NCBI RefSeq assembly: GCF_025665335.1
Contig: NZ_CP106869.1
Location: forward strand, 522,501 to 586,500
Origin: Xanthomonas sp. AM6
GTDB lineage: Bacteria > Pseudomonadota > Gammaproteobacteria > Xanthomonadales > Xanthomonadaceae
Direction: 5' to 3'
DNA length: 64,000 bases
A model generated the notes under the pieces. The model saw only the letters and a list, made by a program, of their open reading frames with translations. It was not told the origin of the DNA and did not search any database. The translations under genes and the position numbers were made by a program. Below, in pieces: positions 47,975-57,305 of this stretch (the stretch's first letter is position 1; the number at the start of each line of letters is the position of its first letter).

Positions 47975-49078
47975 TCAGCCGCGCGGCGGCAGCAGTTCCA
48001 GGCCGCGGATCTCGCGGATGCCCAGGCCCGGCGCGTCGGTGATGGTGATCTCCGACTCGTTGAAGATCACCCCGCCCTCCACCGGGTCGAACAGGCCCAG
48101 CGACGGACCGTCCAGGTCCACCTTGGTGATGATGTCGGCCTTGGCCACCGCCAGGTGCACCGCCGCCGCCACGCTGATGCTCGACTCGATCATGCAGCCG
48201 ATCATGCACTGCACCCCGTACAACGCCGCGATGTCGGCGATGCGGATCGCGTTGGACAGCCCGCCGGTCTTCATCAGCTTGATGTTGATGATGTCCGCGG
48301 CGCGGCGCTGGATCAGGTCGAACACCTGCGCCGGCGCGAACACGCTTTCGTCGGCCATCACCGGCGTGTTCACCCGCTCGGTCACGTACTTCAGCCCGTC
48401 CAGGTCCCACGCCTTGACCGGCTGCTCCAGCAGTTCCAGCGCCACCCCGGCGTCTTCCAGCGTGCGCATCGCGTGTACCGCCTGCTTCGGCGTCCAGCCC
48501 TGGTTGGCGTCCAGGCGCAGCAGCGCGCGGCCTTCGACCGCGGCGTGGATAGCCTTGACCCGTTCGATGTCCAGGCCGATGTCCTTGCCGACCTTGATCT
48601 TCAGCGAGGCGAAGCCGCGTCCGATCGCCGACAGCGCGTCGGCCACCATCTTGTCGATGTAGTCCACGCTGATGGTGATGTCGGTGGTGATCGCCGGGTC
48701 GCCGCCGCCGAGCATCCGGTACAGCGGCGCGCCGTACAGCTGCGCCCACAGGTCGTAGACCGCGATCTCCACCGCGGCCTTGGCGCTGCTGTTGCGCTCC
48801 AGCGCGCCCTGGATCAGCCCGGTGAGCCGGTTGAGGTTGGCCACGTCCTCGCCGAGCAGGCGCGGCTTGATGAAGCGCTCGATCGCCTCGATGATCGAGC
48901 CGTGGGTGTCGCCGGTGATCGGCGCGGTCGCCGGCGCTTCGCCGTAGCCGATGTGGCCGCTGTCGGTGTGGACCAGCACGATCACGTCCTCGACCGTCTC
49001 CACGGTGCGCAGCGCGGTCTTGAACGGGGTCTTCAGCGGCACGCGCAGCATGCCCAGTTGGAGGTCGGTGATCTTCAT
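47975..49078 (-). CDS. dipeptide epimerase (L-Ala-D/L-Glu epimerase type)
   Basis: Enolase-superfamily enzyme, 367 residues, likely epimerising the D-Glu residue of murein-derived L-Ala-D-Glu. Motifs in order: VPLKTPFKTALRTV (capping loop), LKIKVGK with the KxK base near 161-163, DANQGW, LLEQPV, MADESVF as metal ligands, and NIKLMKTGGL with the opposite lysine near 265. The C-terminal ESSISVAAAVHLA completes the barrel. Its start overlaps the NlpC/P60 stop (ATGA), so the pair is coupled. A mandelate-racemase or muconate role is less likely given the context. Confidence 0.92.
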   Translation of the reverse strand: MKITDLQLGMLRVPLKTPFKTALRTVETVEDVIVLVHTDSGHIGYGEAPATAPITGDTHGSIIEAIERFIKPRLLGEDVANLNRLTGLIQGALERNSSAKAAVEIAVYDLWAQLYGAPLYRMLGGGDPAITTDITISVDYIDKMVADALSAIGRGFASLKIKVGKDIGLDIERVKAIHAAVEGRALLRLDANQGWTPKQAVHAMRTLEDAGVALELLEQPVKAWDLDGLKYVTERVNTPVMADESVFAPAQVFDLIQRRAADIINIKLMKTGGLSNAIRIADIAALYGVQCMIGCMIESSISVAAAVHLAVAKADIITKVDLDGPSLGLFDPVEGGVIFNESEITITDAPGLGIREIRGLELLPPRG

Positions 49079-50469
49079 TCGGCGGGGACCGGGCGGACGC
49101 GTTGGATGCGGGTGATGCGGTCGATGAAGGGCGTGCCGTCGCCCAGCAGCAGCGGCTCCAGCGGCGTCACCGAGACGCCGTTCAGGCGCGCGCGCTGCAG
49201 CTGGCCGGAGGCGTCGCGGTAGCTGGCGCCGGCCACGTCGTGGATCACCCAGGTATGGCCGCGGTCGTGGCCGATCACCATCATCACGTGGCCGGGGATG
49301 TACACCAGGTCGCCGACCTGCAGCTGCGCCAGCGCGCGTTGCCGTTGCGCCAGCGGCGCGGCGGCGGCGTAGGGCACCGCGGCGAGGCTGGGGCTGCGCG
49401 CCTGGTCGCCGGTATTGCGCGGCAACCCGATGCCCAGGCTGCGGTAGACGTCGGAGACGAAGCCGCTGCAGTCGCGCGCGTCGTAGTCGTTGCCCCAGCC
49501 GTAGCGCTCGCCGAGGAACTTGAACGCCTGCCGCAGCAGGTTGCGGTGGGTGGCCGGCAGCGGCGCGGTGGCGACGTCGGCGCCGCGCGGTACCAGCGCG
49601 GGCGCCAGCCGCAGCCGGCCATCGGCCTCGCGCAGCGGCAGTTGCACCACGTACGCGGCCAGCGGCGACTGGCCATTGACCGCCTGCTGCGCGGGCCAGT
49701 CCTCGAGCAGCGGCAGGGCGCTGCCCATGTCCAGCGACAGGTGCGAGGCCGCCGGCAGTTCGGGAGTGAACGCGGTCAGCGCGCGCGCGCCGGTGACCAC
49801 CAGCCGCGGCGTGCGCCGTGCGTAGTCCAGCACCGCGGCGCGCTCGCCTTCGGCCACGCGCTCGCGTTCGACCCATGCCGCGTAGTTCGGCGCCAGCACG
49901 AACAGCCATTGGCCATCGCGGCTGGCGTGCAGGATCGCCACCGCGGTGCCCGGATACAGCGCCGATTCCTGGAAGCGGTCGATGTCGTGGTCGTCGCGGC
50001 CGCTGAACGCGCGTTGCTGGGTGGGGAAAGTGCGCAGGTCGGCGCGACGCACCACCAGCGCGTAGCGCGGCGTGACCTGTGCGGGAATCGCGTCCAGGGC
50101 CAGCGCGGACTGCAAGGCCGCCAGCCGCGTGGCGTCGAGCGCGGCGCCGTCCGCGTCGTAGAGCGTGCGCGCCGGCGCCGCCGACAGCGAACGCACTTGC
50201 GTGCGCACCTGCTCGGCCGTGTAGCGTTCCGGCAGCGCCTGCAAGTCGTGCATCGACGCGTCGTGGCGCAGCAGGTGCGCGTTGAAGGCCTGCACCTGCG
50301 GCGCGTCGAGCAGCGGGCGCGGCGCAGCGGGCAGGCGCGCGATCCAGTAGTCCGCCTGCAACTGGCTGGCCTGCAGCTGGAACGGCACCGCATCGACGGT
50401 GCTGGCCGCGACGGCGGGGCCGCTCAGCGCCGCGGCCAGCAGCAAGCACAGGCCACGCATCGTGTTCAT
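49075..50469 (-). CDS. NlpC/P60 family peptidase with SH3-like domains
   Basis: Secreted cysteine peptidase, 464 residues. A signal (GLCLLLAAALSGPAVAA) is followed by a helical segment, two SH3b-like regions (about 130-280) and a C-terminal NlpC/P60 domain. Its catalytic Cys lies in ARDCSGFVSDVYRSLGI near 333, the His in IPGHVMMVIG near 394 and the third polar residue in VIHD near 408. The layout matches YkfC-type gamma-D-glutamyl-diamino acid endopeptidases that trim murein peptides. The start codon context is weak; an ATG at 50460 (MRGLC) is an alternative. It is the first gene of the epimerase operon. Confidence 0.92.
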   Translation of the reverse strand: MNTMRGLCLLLAAALSGPAVAASTVDAVPFQLQASQLQADYWIARLPAAPRPLLDAPQVQAFNAHLLRHDASMHDLQALPERYTAEQVRTQVRSLSAAPARTLYDADGAALDATRLAALQSALALDAIPAQVTPRYALVVRRADLRTFPTQQRAFSGRDDHDIDRFQESALYPGTAVAILHASRDGQWLFVLAPNYAAWVERERVAEGERAAVLDYARRTPRLVVTGARALTAFTPELPAASHLSLDMGSALPLLEDWPAQQAVNGQSPLAAYVVQLPLREADGRLRLAPALVPRGADVATAPLPATHRNLLRQAFKFLGERYGWGNDYDARDCSGFVSDVYRSLGIGLPRNTGDQARSPSLAAVPYAAAAPLAQRQRALAQLQVGDLVYIPGHVMMVIGHDRGHTWVIHDVAGASYRDASGQLQRARLNGVSVTPLEPLLLGDGTPFIDRITRIQRVRPVPAE

Positions 50470-50517
50470 CGGACCCCGGGAGATGGAAAGAGTGGCGACG
50501 GCGGCGCGTCGGCTCCG

Positions 50518-50564
50518 GAATATTCTTTTCCTCGATCCGGCTTGTCAAGAATAGTTTATTGACA
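50518..50564. promoter_or_regulatory. divergent promoter/operator region with nested inverted repeats
   Basis: GAATATTC (50518..50525) is a perfect palindrome; TATTCTT (50521..50527) pairs with AAGAATA (50547..50553); TGTCAA (50543..50548) pairs with TTGACA (50559..50564). The last pair gives TTGACA, the ideal -35, on both strands. The interval lies between the divergent NlpC and TonB-receptor genes in a locally AT-rich patch. Clear -10 boxes are not seen. The gap continues to 50852 without a gene. Confidence 0.55.
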
Positions 50565-50852
50565 GGCCGTTTTGCGCCGTGTTACACCCGAAAGACAGGC
50601 GCGGGGGACCGATGGCGACAGCCGCCGGTTCCGCCAGGCAGCGAGACGACGGCCCGCGGTTTTTCGGGCGCACGTCGCAGGGGTCGCTGTCCGGTCCGCG
50701 CGCCTGGGGGAAGTAGCGAATGTAGAGGATGGCGCCGTGCTGCGGCTGCGCGCCAGCCTGTCCGCGTGGATGCCCAGGGAAGGCGACCGGCTGCTGGCCT
50801 GCGTCGACTCCGGTCACCGTCGTCAGCGTCGTCGATTGCAGGAGAGAGCCGC

Positions 50853-53642
50853 GTGCCCAGCCGAGCCCCGCATTTCCGTTGCCACGTCCGAGCGTCCCGC
50901 CTGGCCCTCGCGTTGCTGGCCGGCGCCGCATTGCCGCCGCTCGCCGCGGCGCAGGACGCGCCGGCCACGCGCGACCTGGACAAGGTCACCGTCACCGGCT
51001 CGCGCATCGCGCGCTCGCAGGTGGAAGGCCCGGCGCCGGTGACCGTCATCACCGCGCAGGAGATCCAGAAGCAGGGCTTCAGCACGGTGTGGGAATCGCT
51101 CGGCACGCTGACCCAGTTCAGCGGCAGCGCCTTCAACGAGAGCGACCAGACCGGCAGTTCGCCCAACGGCCAGTACCTCAACCTGCGCGGCCTGGGGCCG
51201 GGTTACCAGTTGATCCTGCTCAACGGCAAGCGCATGGCCGATTACCCGCAGTCCTACAACGCCAACGGCACTGCGGTCAGCCTGGGCAGCATTCCCGCCG
51301 CGGCGGTGGAGCGCATCGAGGTGATGAGCGGCGGCGCCTCGGCGATCTACGGCTCCGATGCGGTGGCCGGCGTGGTCAACATCATCACCAAGCGCGATTT
51401 CAGCGGCGACACGCTGCGCCTGCGCGGCGGCACCACCACGCGCGGCGGCGGCGACAGCGGCCAGCTGCAATGGAGCGGCGGGCGCACCGGCGACCGCTGG
51501 AGCCTGACCTACGCGTTCGAGCGGCTGGACCGCGAAGCGATCGTCGCCAGCCAGCGCGATTTCATGGATTCGTACGACGACCATCCGGCCAACAAGGCCG
51601 ACCCGTCCAGTCCCAACGCCTCGATCTCCGGCGTCTACCTGCGTCGCGGCAATACCTATCTGTGGCCCAGCGGCGGCAGCCTGTCCACGTCGGCCAGCGC
51701 GCTGGACGCGGCGTGTGCGGCGACCAATCCGGCATTCAGGCCGTACAAGACCGCCGACAGCCTGGCCGCGCCCAACCGCTGCGGCGCGTTCGGCTACTAC
51801 GAAGGCCGCTCGGTGCAGAACGGCTACGGCAAGACCTCGGCCTACCTGTCCGGCAGCTTCGATGTCAGCGGCGACGTCACCGCCTATGCGCAGGTGCTGG
51901 CCAACCGCTCCAAGGACGAAAGCTCCAGCCAGACCCACTACTACATCGGCGAGGGCGCATTCACCGTCTACGATCCGGACCTGGGCCTGGTCACCGCGCA
52001 GCGCATCTTCCTGCCGTCGGAAGTGGGCGGGATCAAGAACATCGAGTACGACGAGAAGTCCTGGAACCTCAATGCCGGCGTGCGCGGCAAGCTGTTCGAC
52101 GGCCGCTTCGACTGGGACGCGAGCGTGTCGATGTCGCGCTACGACATCACTACGTGGCGCCCGCGCTTCCTCACCAACGCGGTGCGCGACCACTACATGG
52201 GGCCTGTGCTGGGCCATCGGCCCGACGGCACCGAGATCCGCGAGTTCTACGCCGACAGGCTGTTCGCGGCGGGCAGCGCGGCGCTGTACGACCAGCTCAC
52301 CACCGAGGTGGTCAGCCGCGGCGAATCCAGCACCGACCAGGCGCAGTTCGTGTTCAGCGGCGACCTGTTCGAGCTGCCGGCCGGCATGCTGCAGATCGCC
52401 ACCGTGCTGGAGGCGGCGCGGCAGAAGTACGACCTCGCCCCGGATCCGCGCACCACCGTGGACTACACCGGCAGCGAGCGCATCTACAACCTGACCCAGA
52501 CCCCGGGCGGCGGCCCGCGCGACCGCTACGCCGCCGGCCTGGAACTGCGCGTGCCGCTCTTCAGCCGGCTCAGCGCGACGCTGGCCGGGCGCTACGACAA
52601 GTACGACGACATCACCTCCGTCGACGACGCCACCACCTGGCAGGTCGGCCTGGAATGGCGGCCGTTCGACAGCCTGCTGCTGCGCGGCAGCCACGCCACC
52701 AGTTTCCGCGCGCCGGACCTGCTGTGGATCTACGCCGGCACCAGCGCCAACAATCCCACCGTCACCGACGAATACCTGTGCCGCCGCGACGGCCTGGATC
52801 CGTTGTCCGACGCCTGTTCGGCCGCGCACGAGTACCAGACCTTCTCCACCCAGTCGTCCAACCCGCTGCTGGAAGAGGAGAAGGGCAAGTCGACCACGCT
52901 GGGTTTCGTGTGGGACGTGCTGCCGGCGCTGTCGCTGAGCGCGGACTACTACCGTATCGAACTGGAAGGCCGGGTCGAGTCGATCTCCAGCGAGACCCTG
53001 CTGGAGAACAACGCCAACTGCCTGCTCGGCCGCGACCGCGCCGGCAACGCGGTCGATACCGCATCGGCCGCCTGCCAGTTCTACATCCAGTCGGTGACCC
53101 GCAGTCCCGGCACCGACCTCACCGCCGAAGGCCAGATCACCGCGTTCGAGACCTTCCCGATCAACCAGTCGCTGATGCGCACCGACGGCGTGGACGCCAA
53201 CCTGCGCTACAGCGTCGCGCTCGGCGACTGGGGCACGCTCGGCCTGCAGGCCGGCTACACCCACGTGCTGAAGATGGAGGTGGCGCAGTTCGCCGGGGCC
53301 AAGCCGGTGGACGTGATGAACGACGTCGACTACCTGGCGTTCCGCACCCGCAGCAACTGGCGCGTGAACTGGAGCATCGGCGACTGGTCGACCAGCCTGT
53401 ACGGCTACCGCTACGGCTCGCGTCCCAACTACGCCGAGACCGGCCGCGTGGCGCCGTACGTGGTCTGGAACGCGGACATCGCCAAGCAAATCACCGACAA
53501 GGCCACGCTCGGCATCAGCGTGCTCAACGTGTTCGACCGGATCCATCCGCGCGACGACACCTACACGACCTGGCCGTACTTCCCGCGCGTGTACAGCCCG
53601 ATCGGGCGCCAGCTGTACGCCAACTTCACCTACACCTTCTGA
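50853..53642 (+). CDS. TonB-dependent outer-membrane receptor
   Basis: Energised importer, 929 residues. A signal ([18 protein letters not shown]) is followed by a TonB-box-like DLDKVTVTGSRI, the plug (about 50-170, PVTVITAQEIQKQG, LRGLGPGYQLILLNGKRM, GGASAIYGSDAVAGVVNIITK) and the barrel, ending YANFTYTF. There is no extended FecA-type N-terminal signalling domain. The GTG at 50853 has AGGAGA at good spacing and starts MPSRAPHF; the frame is open upstream. It begins the divergent half of the murein-peptide locus, so its ligand could be a murein fragment. Confidence 0.93.
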   Translation: MPSRAPHFRCHVRASRLALALLAGAALPPLAAAQDAPATRDLDKVTVTGSRIARSQVEGPAPVTVITAQEIQKQGFSTVWESLGTLTQFSGSAFNESDQTGSSPNGQYLNLRGLGPGYQLILLNGKRMADYPQSYNANGTAVSLGSIPAAAVERIEVMSGGASAIYGSDAVAGVVNIITKRDFSGDTLRLRGGTTTRGGGDSGQLQWSGGRTGDRWSLTYAFERLDREAIVASQRDFMDSYDDHPANKADPSSPNASISGVYLRRGNTYLWPSGGSLSTSASALDAACAATNPAFRPYKTADSLAAPNRCGAFGYYEGRSVQNGYGKTSAYLSGSFDVSGDVTAYAQVLANRSKDESSSQTHYYIGEGAFTVYDPDLGLVTAQRIFLPSEVGGIKNIEYDEKSWNLNAGVRGKLFDGRFDWDASVSMSRYDITTWRPRFLTNAVRDHYMGPVLGHRPDGTEIREFYADRLFAAGSAALYDQLTTEVVSRGESSTDQAQFVFSGDLFELPAGMLQIATVLEAARQKYDLAPDPRTTVDYTGSERIYNLTQTPGGGPRDRYAAGLELRVPLFSRLSATLAGRYDKYDDITSVDDATTWQVGLEWRPFDSLLLRGSHATSFRAPDLLWIYAGTSANNPTVTDEYLCRRDGLDPLSDACSAAHEYQTFSTQSSNPLLEEEKGKSTTLGFVWDVLPALSLSADYYRIELEGRVESISSETLLENNANCLLGRDRAGNAVDTASAACQFYIQSVTRSPGTDLTAEGQITAFETFPINQSLMRTDGVDANLRYSVALGDWGTLGLQAGYTHVLKMEVAQFAGAKPVDVMNDVDYLAFRTRSNWRVNWSIGDWSTSLYGYRYGSRPNYAETGRVAPYVVWNADIAKQITDKATLGISVLNVFDRIHPRDDTYTTWPYFPRVYSPIGRQLYANFTYTF

Positions 53643-53666
53643 GCGGGCGTGCGGAACGACGGCGCC

Positions 53667-55331
53667 ATGCGGGACACGGTGGGGACGAAGGCGGCACGTT
53701 GCGGAGCCCGCGCGGCGCGTATGTGCGGATGGCTGTTCGCCGCCTGCGCGATGGCGCCGGCATTCGCCGCGGCCGCGCCGGACACGGCGGCCGCGCCACC
53801 GCGTGCCGAGCTCGACCGCCTGTTCGAGCAGGCGCTGAGCCGCTACCGGCCGCCGGGGCTGGCGGTCGGCGTGATCGAGAACGGCGAGATGGTGTACGCG
53901 CGCAGCGCCGGCGAACTGCGCGCCGGCAGCGGCGAGCGCATCGACGGCCAGACGCTGTTCAAGATCGCCTCCAACAGCAAGGCGATGACCACCGCGCTGC
54001 TGGCGCGGCTGGTCGATGCCGGCAAGCTGCGCTGGGACGACCCGGTGACCCGGCACCTGCCGGAGTTCCGCATGTACGACCCGTGGGTCACGCGCAACAT
54101 CCAGGTGCGCGACCTGCTGATCCACAACAGCGGCCTGGGCCTGGGCGCCGGCGACCTGATGCTGTGGCCGGAGCCCAACGATTTCACCCGCGCCGACATC
54201 GTTGCCGGGCTCGCCCATCTCAAGCCGACCCACAGCTTTCGGTCGCACTATGCGTACGACAACCTGCTGTACGTGGTCGCCGGCGAAGTGGCCGCGCGCG
54301 CCGGCGGCAAGCCCTACGCGCAATTGTTGCAAGAGCAGGTGTTCGCGCCGCTGGGCATGCGCCGCTGCCAGGTCGGAGCGTGGGAGCGCGATGCGGTCGG
54401 CAACGTCGCCCAGCCGCATATGCGCCAGGGCGAGGCCAACATCGTGGTGCGCGCCGATGCGGCGCGGATCCCCGATTCGCCCTCGATGGCGGCCGGCGGC
54501 GTGCGCTGCAGCCTGGACGACATGCTGGCGTGGATGCGCGCCTGGCTGGCGCCTGCTGGCGACACCGCAGCGTGGCTGTCGCCGGCGCAGCGCCAGGCGC
54601 TGTGGACGCTGCACACGCCGATGCCGGTCTCCGCGCAGATGCGCGAGTGGGACGGCACGCGCCTGTACGGTTATGGCTACGGCTGGCGCCTCGCCGACGT
54701 GGACGGACAGTGGCAGGTCGCGCATACCGGAACCCTGATGGGCATGTATTCGGCGCTGGTGCTGTTGCCGGACCGGCGCAGCGGCTTCGTCATCCTCAGC
54801 AACGGCGAGGGCGCCGCGATGCGCACCGCGCTGGGCGAGGCGCTGCTCAAGCGCTTCACCCGCCCCGGGCAGCCCGCGCTGGATGTCGCGCACTACGCGG
54901 CGTTGCTCGAGCGCGCGCGTGCGCAGGCCGGCGCGCGTGCGCGCGCCGGCGCCGGCACGTCCGCGCGCGTGCCGGTGGCCGCCACCGTGGCGCGCGACCG
55001 GCAAGGCGTGTGGCGCGATCCGTGGTTCGGCGAGGTCGCGCTGTGCCCGCAGCAGGGAATGCTGCGCTGGCAGGCGCGCAAGTCGCCGCTGTTGCGCGGC
55101 CGGGTCATGCGGACCGGCGCGCGCTGGCTGGTGGATTGGGACGCGGCCAGCGTGGATGCCGAACCGTGGCTGGACTTCGTGGCCGGCACCGATGGCACGC
55201 CGCGGATGCGCCTGGCGCACGTCGATCCGGATGCCGACTTCAGCTACGACTATGCCGATCTGGACTTCGTGCGCGTGGGGCCATGCCCCGATCTTGCGGA
55301 GGAAACTCCAGTGCCGACGCTTCGGCGGTGA
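53667..55331 (+). CDS. beta-lactamase-family serine hydrolase
   Basis: Periplasmic penicillin-binding-type protein, about 554 residues. A signal (GWLFAACAMAPAFAAAA) precedes the SxxK motif in IASNSKAMT near 102, YAYDN (the YxN position) near 195 and HTG in VAHTGTLMG near 352. Length and motifs fit class C-like D,D- or D-amino-acid peptidases more than true beta-lactamases. A C-terminal region of about 130 residues follows the core. The start at 53667 has GGAA upstream; GTG 53649 is possible. It follows the TonB receptor by 24 nt. Confidence 0.88.
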   Translation: MRDTVGTKAARCGARAARMCGWLFAACAMAPAFAAAAPDTAAAPPRAELDRLFEQALSRYRPPGLAVGVIENGEMVYARSAGELRAGSGERIDGQTLFKIASNSKAMTTALLARLVDAGKLRWDDPVTRHLPEFRMYDPWVTRNIQVRDLLIHNSGLGLGAGDLMLWPEPNDFTRADIVAGLAHLKPTHSFRSHYAYDNLLYVVAGEVAARAGGKPYAQLLQEQVFAPLGMRRCQVGAWERDAVGNVAQPHMRQGEANIVVRADAARIPDSPSMAAGGVRCSLDDMLAWMRAWLAPAGDTAAWLSPAQRQALWTLHTPMPVSAQMREWDGTRLYGYGYGWRLADVDGQWQVAHTGTLMGMYSALVLLPDRRSGFVILSNGEGAAMRTALGEALLKRFTRPGQPALDVAHYAALLERARAQAGARARAGAGTSARVPVAATVARDRQGVWRDPWFGEVALCPQQGMLRWQARKSPLLRGRVMRTGARWLVDWDAASVDAEPWLDFVAGTDGTPRMRLAHVDPDADFSYDYADLDFVRVGPCPDLAEETPVPTLRR

Positions 55332-55450
55332 CGCCCGTCGGGACTGAAGCCTTCCACAGAATTTCGGCAACCCCCCTCCGGTTCGCCAAACTTCTGGATA
55401 CTGCGGTTGCCTGCGCTTGTCGCTTACCTGCCAGATGCCCGGAAACCCCC

Positions 55451-56260
55451 ATGACCCGATCCTGCCCCGCACCCGTATCGTCCTCCATCCGCTGGCTGGC
55501 GCCGCTGGCGCTGGCCGCCGTGCTCGGCGCCTGCGCGCATGCGCCGCAGCGCAACCCGCTGGCCGAGTGGGTGCCGTCGCCGAACCAGGACCTGCGCCGG
55601 CCGATCCTGATCGTGATCCACTACACCGACCAGGAGTCGGTGCAGCGCAGCCTGGACACGCTGCGTTCGCACAACAGCAAGGGCAAGGTCAGCGCGCACT
55701 ACCTGATCGGCCGCGACGGCAAGCGCTACCAGCTGGTCAGCGACGAGCGCCGCGCCTGGCACGGTGGCGCCGGGCGCTGGGGCACGATCACCGACATCAA
55801 CTCCGCCTCGATCGGCATCGAGCTGGACAACGACGGCAAGACGCCGTTCGCGCCGGCGCAGATCGACAGCCTGCTGCTGTTGCTGGAGGACCTGTGCACG
55901 CGGCTGCGCATCCCGCGCACGCAGGTGGTCGGGCACGAGGACTTCGCGCCCACGCGCAAGGTCGATCCGGGTCCGCTGTTTCCGTGGAAGCGCCTGGCCG
56001 AGGCCGGCTTCGGCCGCTGGCCCGCCGCGGACACGCCGCCGGCCCCGCCCGGTTTCGACCCGTGGCAGGCGCTGGCGCTGATCGGCTACCCGCTCGACGA
56101 CCGCGCGGCCACGCTGCGCGCCTTCCACCACCACTACCGCGGCAACGACGCCACCACGCTCGATGCCGAAGACCTGCGCATCCTCTACGCCCTGACCCAG
56201 CCGGCGCTGGCGCGGCCGCAACCGCAGCCGGCCCCGGCAGTGGAGTCGGACGTGCCGTAG
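55451..56260 (+). CDS. N-acetylmuramoyl-L-alanine amidase lipoprotein, Amidase_2 type
   Basis: Lipoprotein of 269 residues with lipobox LGAC. The zinc amidase ligands are His in VIHYTDQES near 56, His in VVGHEDFAPTRK near 161 and Asp in VDPGPLFPW near 171; HYLIGRDGKRYQLV and WHGGAGRWG are family hallmarks. It matches AmiD-type outer-membrane amidases that cut stem peptide from murein, including anhydro-muropeptides. The C-terminal part (FDPWQALALIGYPLD) resembles a peptidoglycan-binding tail. It ends the receptor-hydrolase-amidase run. Confidence 0.92.
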   Translation: MTRSCPAPVSSSIRWLAPLALAAVLGACAHAPQRNPLAEWVPSPNQDLRRPILIVIHYTDQESVQRSLDTLRSHNSKGKVSAHYLIGRDGKRYQLVSDERRAWHGGAGRWGTITDINSASIGIELDNDGKTPFAPAQIDSLLLLLEDLCTRLRIPRTQVVGHEDFAPTRKVDPGPLFPWKRLAEAGFGRWPAADTPPAPPGFDPWQALALIGYPLDDRAATLRAFHHHYRGNDATTLDAEDLRILYALTQPALARPQPQPAPAVESDVP

Positions 56261-56390
56261 CGGCGCCCGCCTGCATCGGGTCCTTGCGAGCAGGGGGTTG
56301 GACCGACACGCGTGCCGCTGCGCATCCACTGGACCGGCGCACGTTCTTGGTAGCATGAGCGCGCCAAGAACTCCAAAAGGACTCAGTGTT

Positions 56391-57305
56391 ATGAGGCTCG
56401 CAAAGACAGCCCTGTGGGCGGCGACGTTGCTGCTGGTCGGCGGGTGCACGGACAAGGCTGCCGACCCCGCGCCGGCGGGCACGCAGGCCGCGCCTGCGGC
56501 CACCGCGGCCGCCGCGCCTGCGCCCGCTGCAGCGCAACCCGAGCCGGTCCAGGTCGAAGTGCCCGCGCCCGGCCAGGTACTGGCCGACATCTATGGAATG
56601 AAGGGCGACGGATCGGCGTCCTATACGATCGACAACGGCGCCCTGGCCAGCTTCTGGTACGGCTACCGCTTCGACCTCGGCGGCAAGCACTACTACACCG
56701 GCTTCGCCAACGCCGGCCCAGGGAAGTACGGCACGTCCGAGGAAGAGAACGATCCGGATCCCGCCGTCGGCGTCAGCATCAGCCAGGCGACCTACGTACT
56801 CGACGATGCGGACGGCAAGCCGGCCTGGACGCTGTTCCATGCGCAGCAGTGGGCCGGCGATTTTGGCGCCTACGAAAAGGCCGACACGCTGGACCCCAAG
56901 CGCAAGCCGCAGGGTACCGAGACCAAGGACGGCCACCTGCTGCTGGCGCTGCCGACCACGCGCTTCGCCGACGGCATCACCAGCTCGGGCTTCGCCGTGT
57001 TCACCTTCGATCCGAACAAGAACGACCTGGGCGACTACAAGGGCTGGGTCTACCTGGGCACCGTGGCCACCGGCGAGGACAACGGCGCGGCCTGCGACGA
57101 CCAGGGCACCATGAAGTGCGCCTCCAGCACCGGCACGCTGAGTTTCGAGGCGCCCAAGAGCGGGCCGCTGCCGAGCCTGCGCGTGGCCATGAGCGGCACC
57201 GCCATCGCCGGCCCCGGCAAGGTCCGCACCCTGGGCGCCGCCGACGTGGTCACCTATACCTACGACCAGGCCAGCGGCAAGTACGTGCCGCCGCTGGATC
57301 GCTGA
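56391..57305 (+). CDS. lipoprotein, probable immunity protein of the effector island
   Basis: Protein of 304 residues with lipobox LVGGC, then an Ala/Pro linker (about 25-60) and a globular domain opening VLADIYGMKGDGSASYTIDN. It shares extended identity with the next plus-strand protein (FDLGGKHYYTGFA, FDPxKNDLGDYxGWVY, GTAIAGPG) but alone has the signal. No named family is recognised. Its position before an XVIPCD effector and its periplasmic placement suggest an immunity (X-Tfi) role. This is inference. Confidence 0.65.
   Translation: MRLAKTALWAATLLLVGGCTDKAADPAPAGTQAAPAATAAAAPAPAAAQPEPVQVEVPAPGQVLADIYGMKGDGSASYTIDNGALASFWYGYRFDLGGKHYYTGFANAGPGKYGTSEEENDPDPAVGVSISQATYVLDDADGKPAWTLFHAQQWAGDFGAYEKADTLDPKRKPQGTETKDGHLLLALPTTRFADGITSSGFAVFTFDPNKNDLGDYKGWVYLGTVATGEDNGAACDDQGTMKCASSTGTLSFEAPKSGPLPSLRVAMSGTAIAGPGKVRTLGAADVVTYTYDQASGKYVPPLDR

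Noticed and set aside
53667-55331. Serine hydrolase as an antibiotic-resistance beta-lactamase
   Set aside because: Motifs are those of class C-like peptidases and the context is murein metabolism; resistance cannot be inferred.
50729-55450. 1843-codon plus-strand frame through the receptor and hydrolase
   Set aside because: Only the last part from 55451 is a real gene, the amidase; the rest is out of frame with the receptor and hydrolase.
50823-55472. 1549-codon open frame on the minus strand opposite the TonB receptor and serine hydrolase
   Set aside because: The translation is Arg/Val/Ala/His-rich noise mirroring real genes with complete domains on the plus strand.
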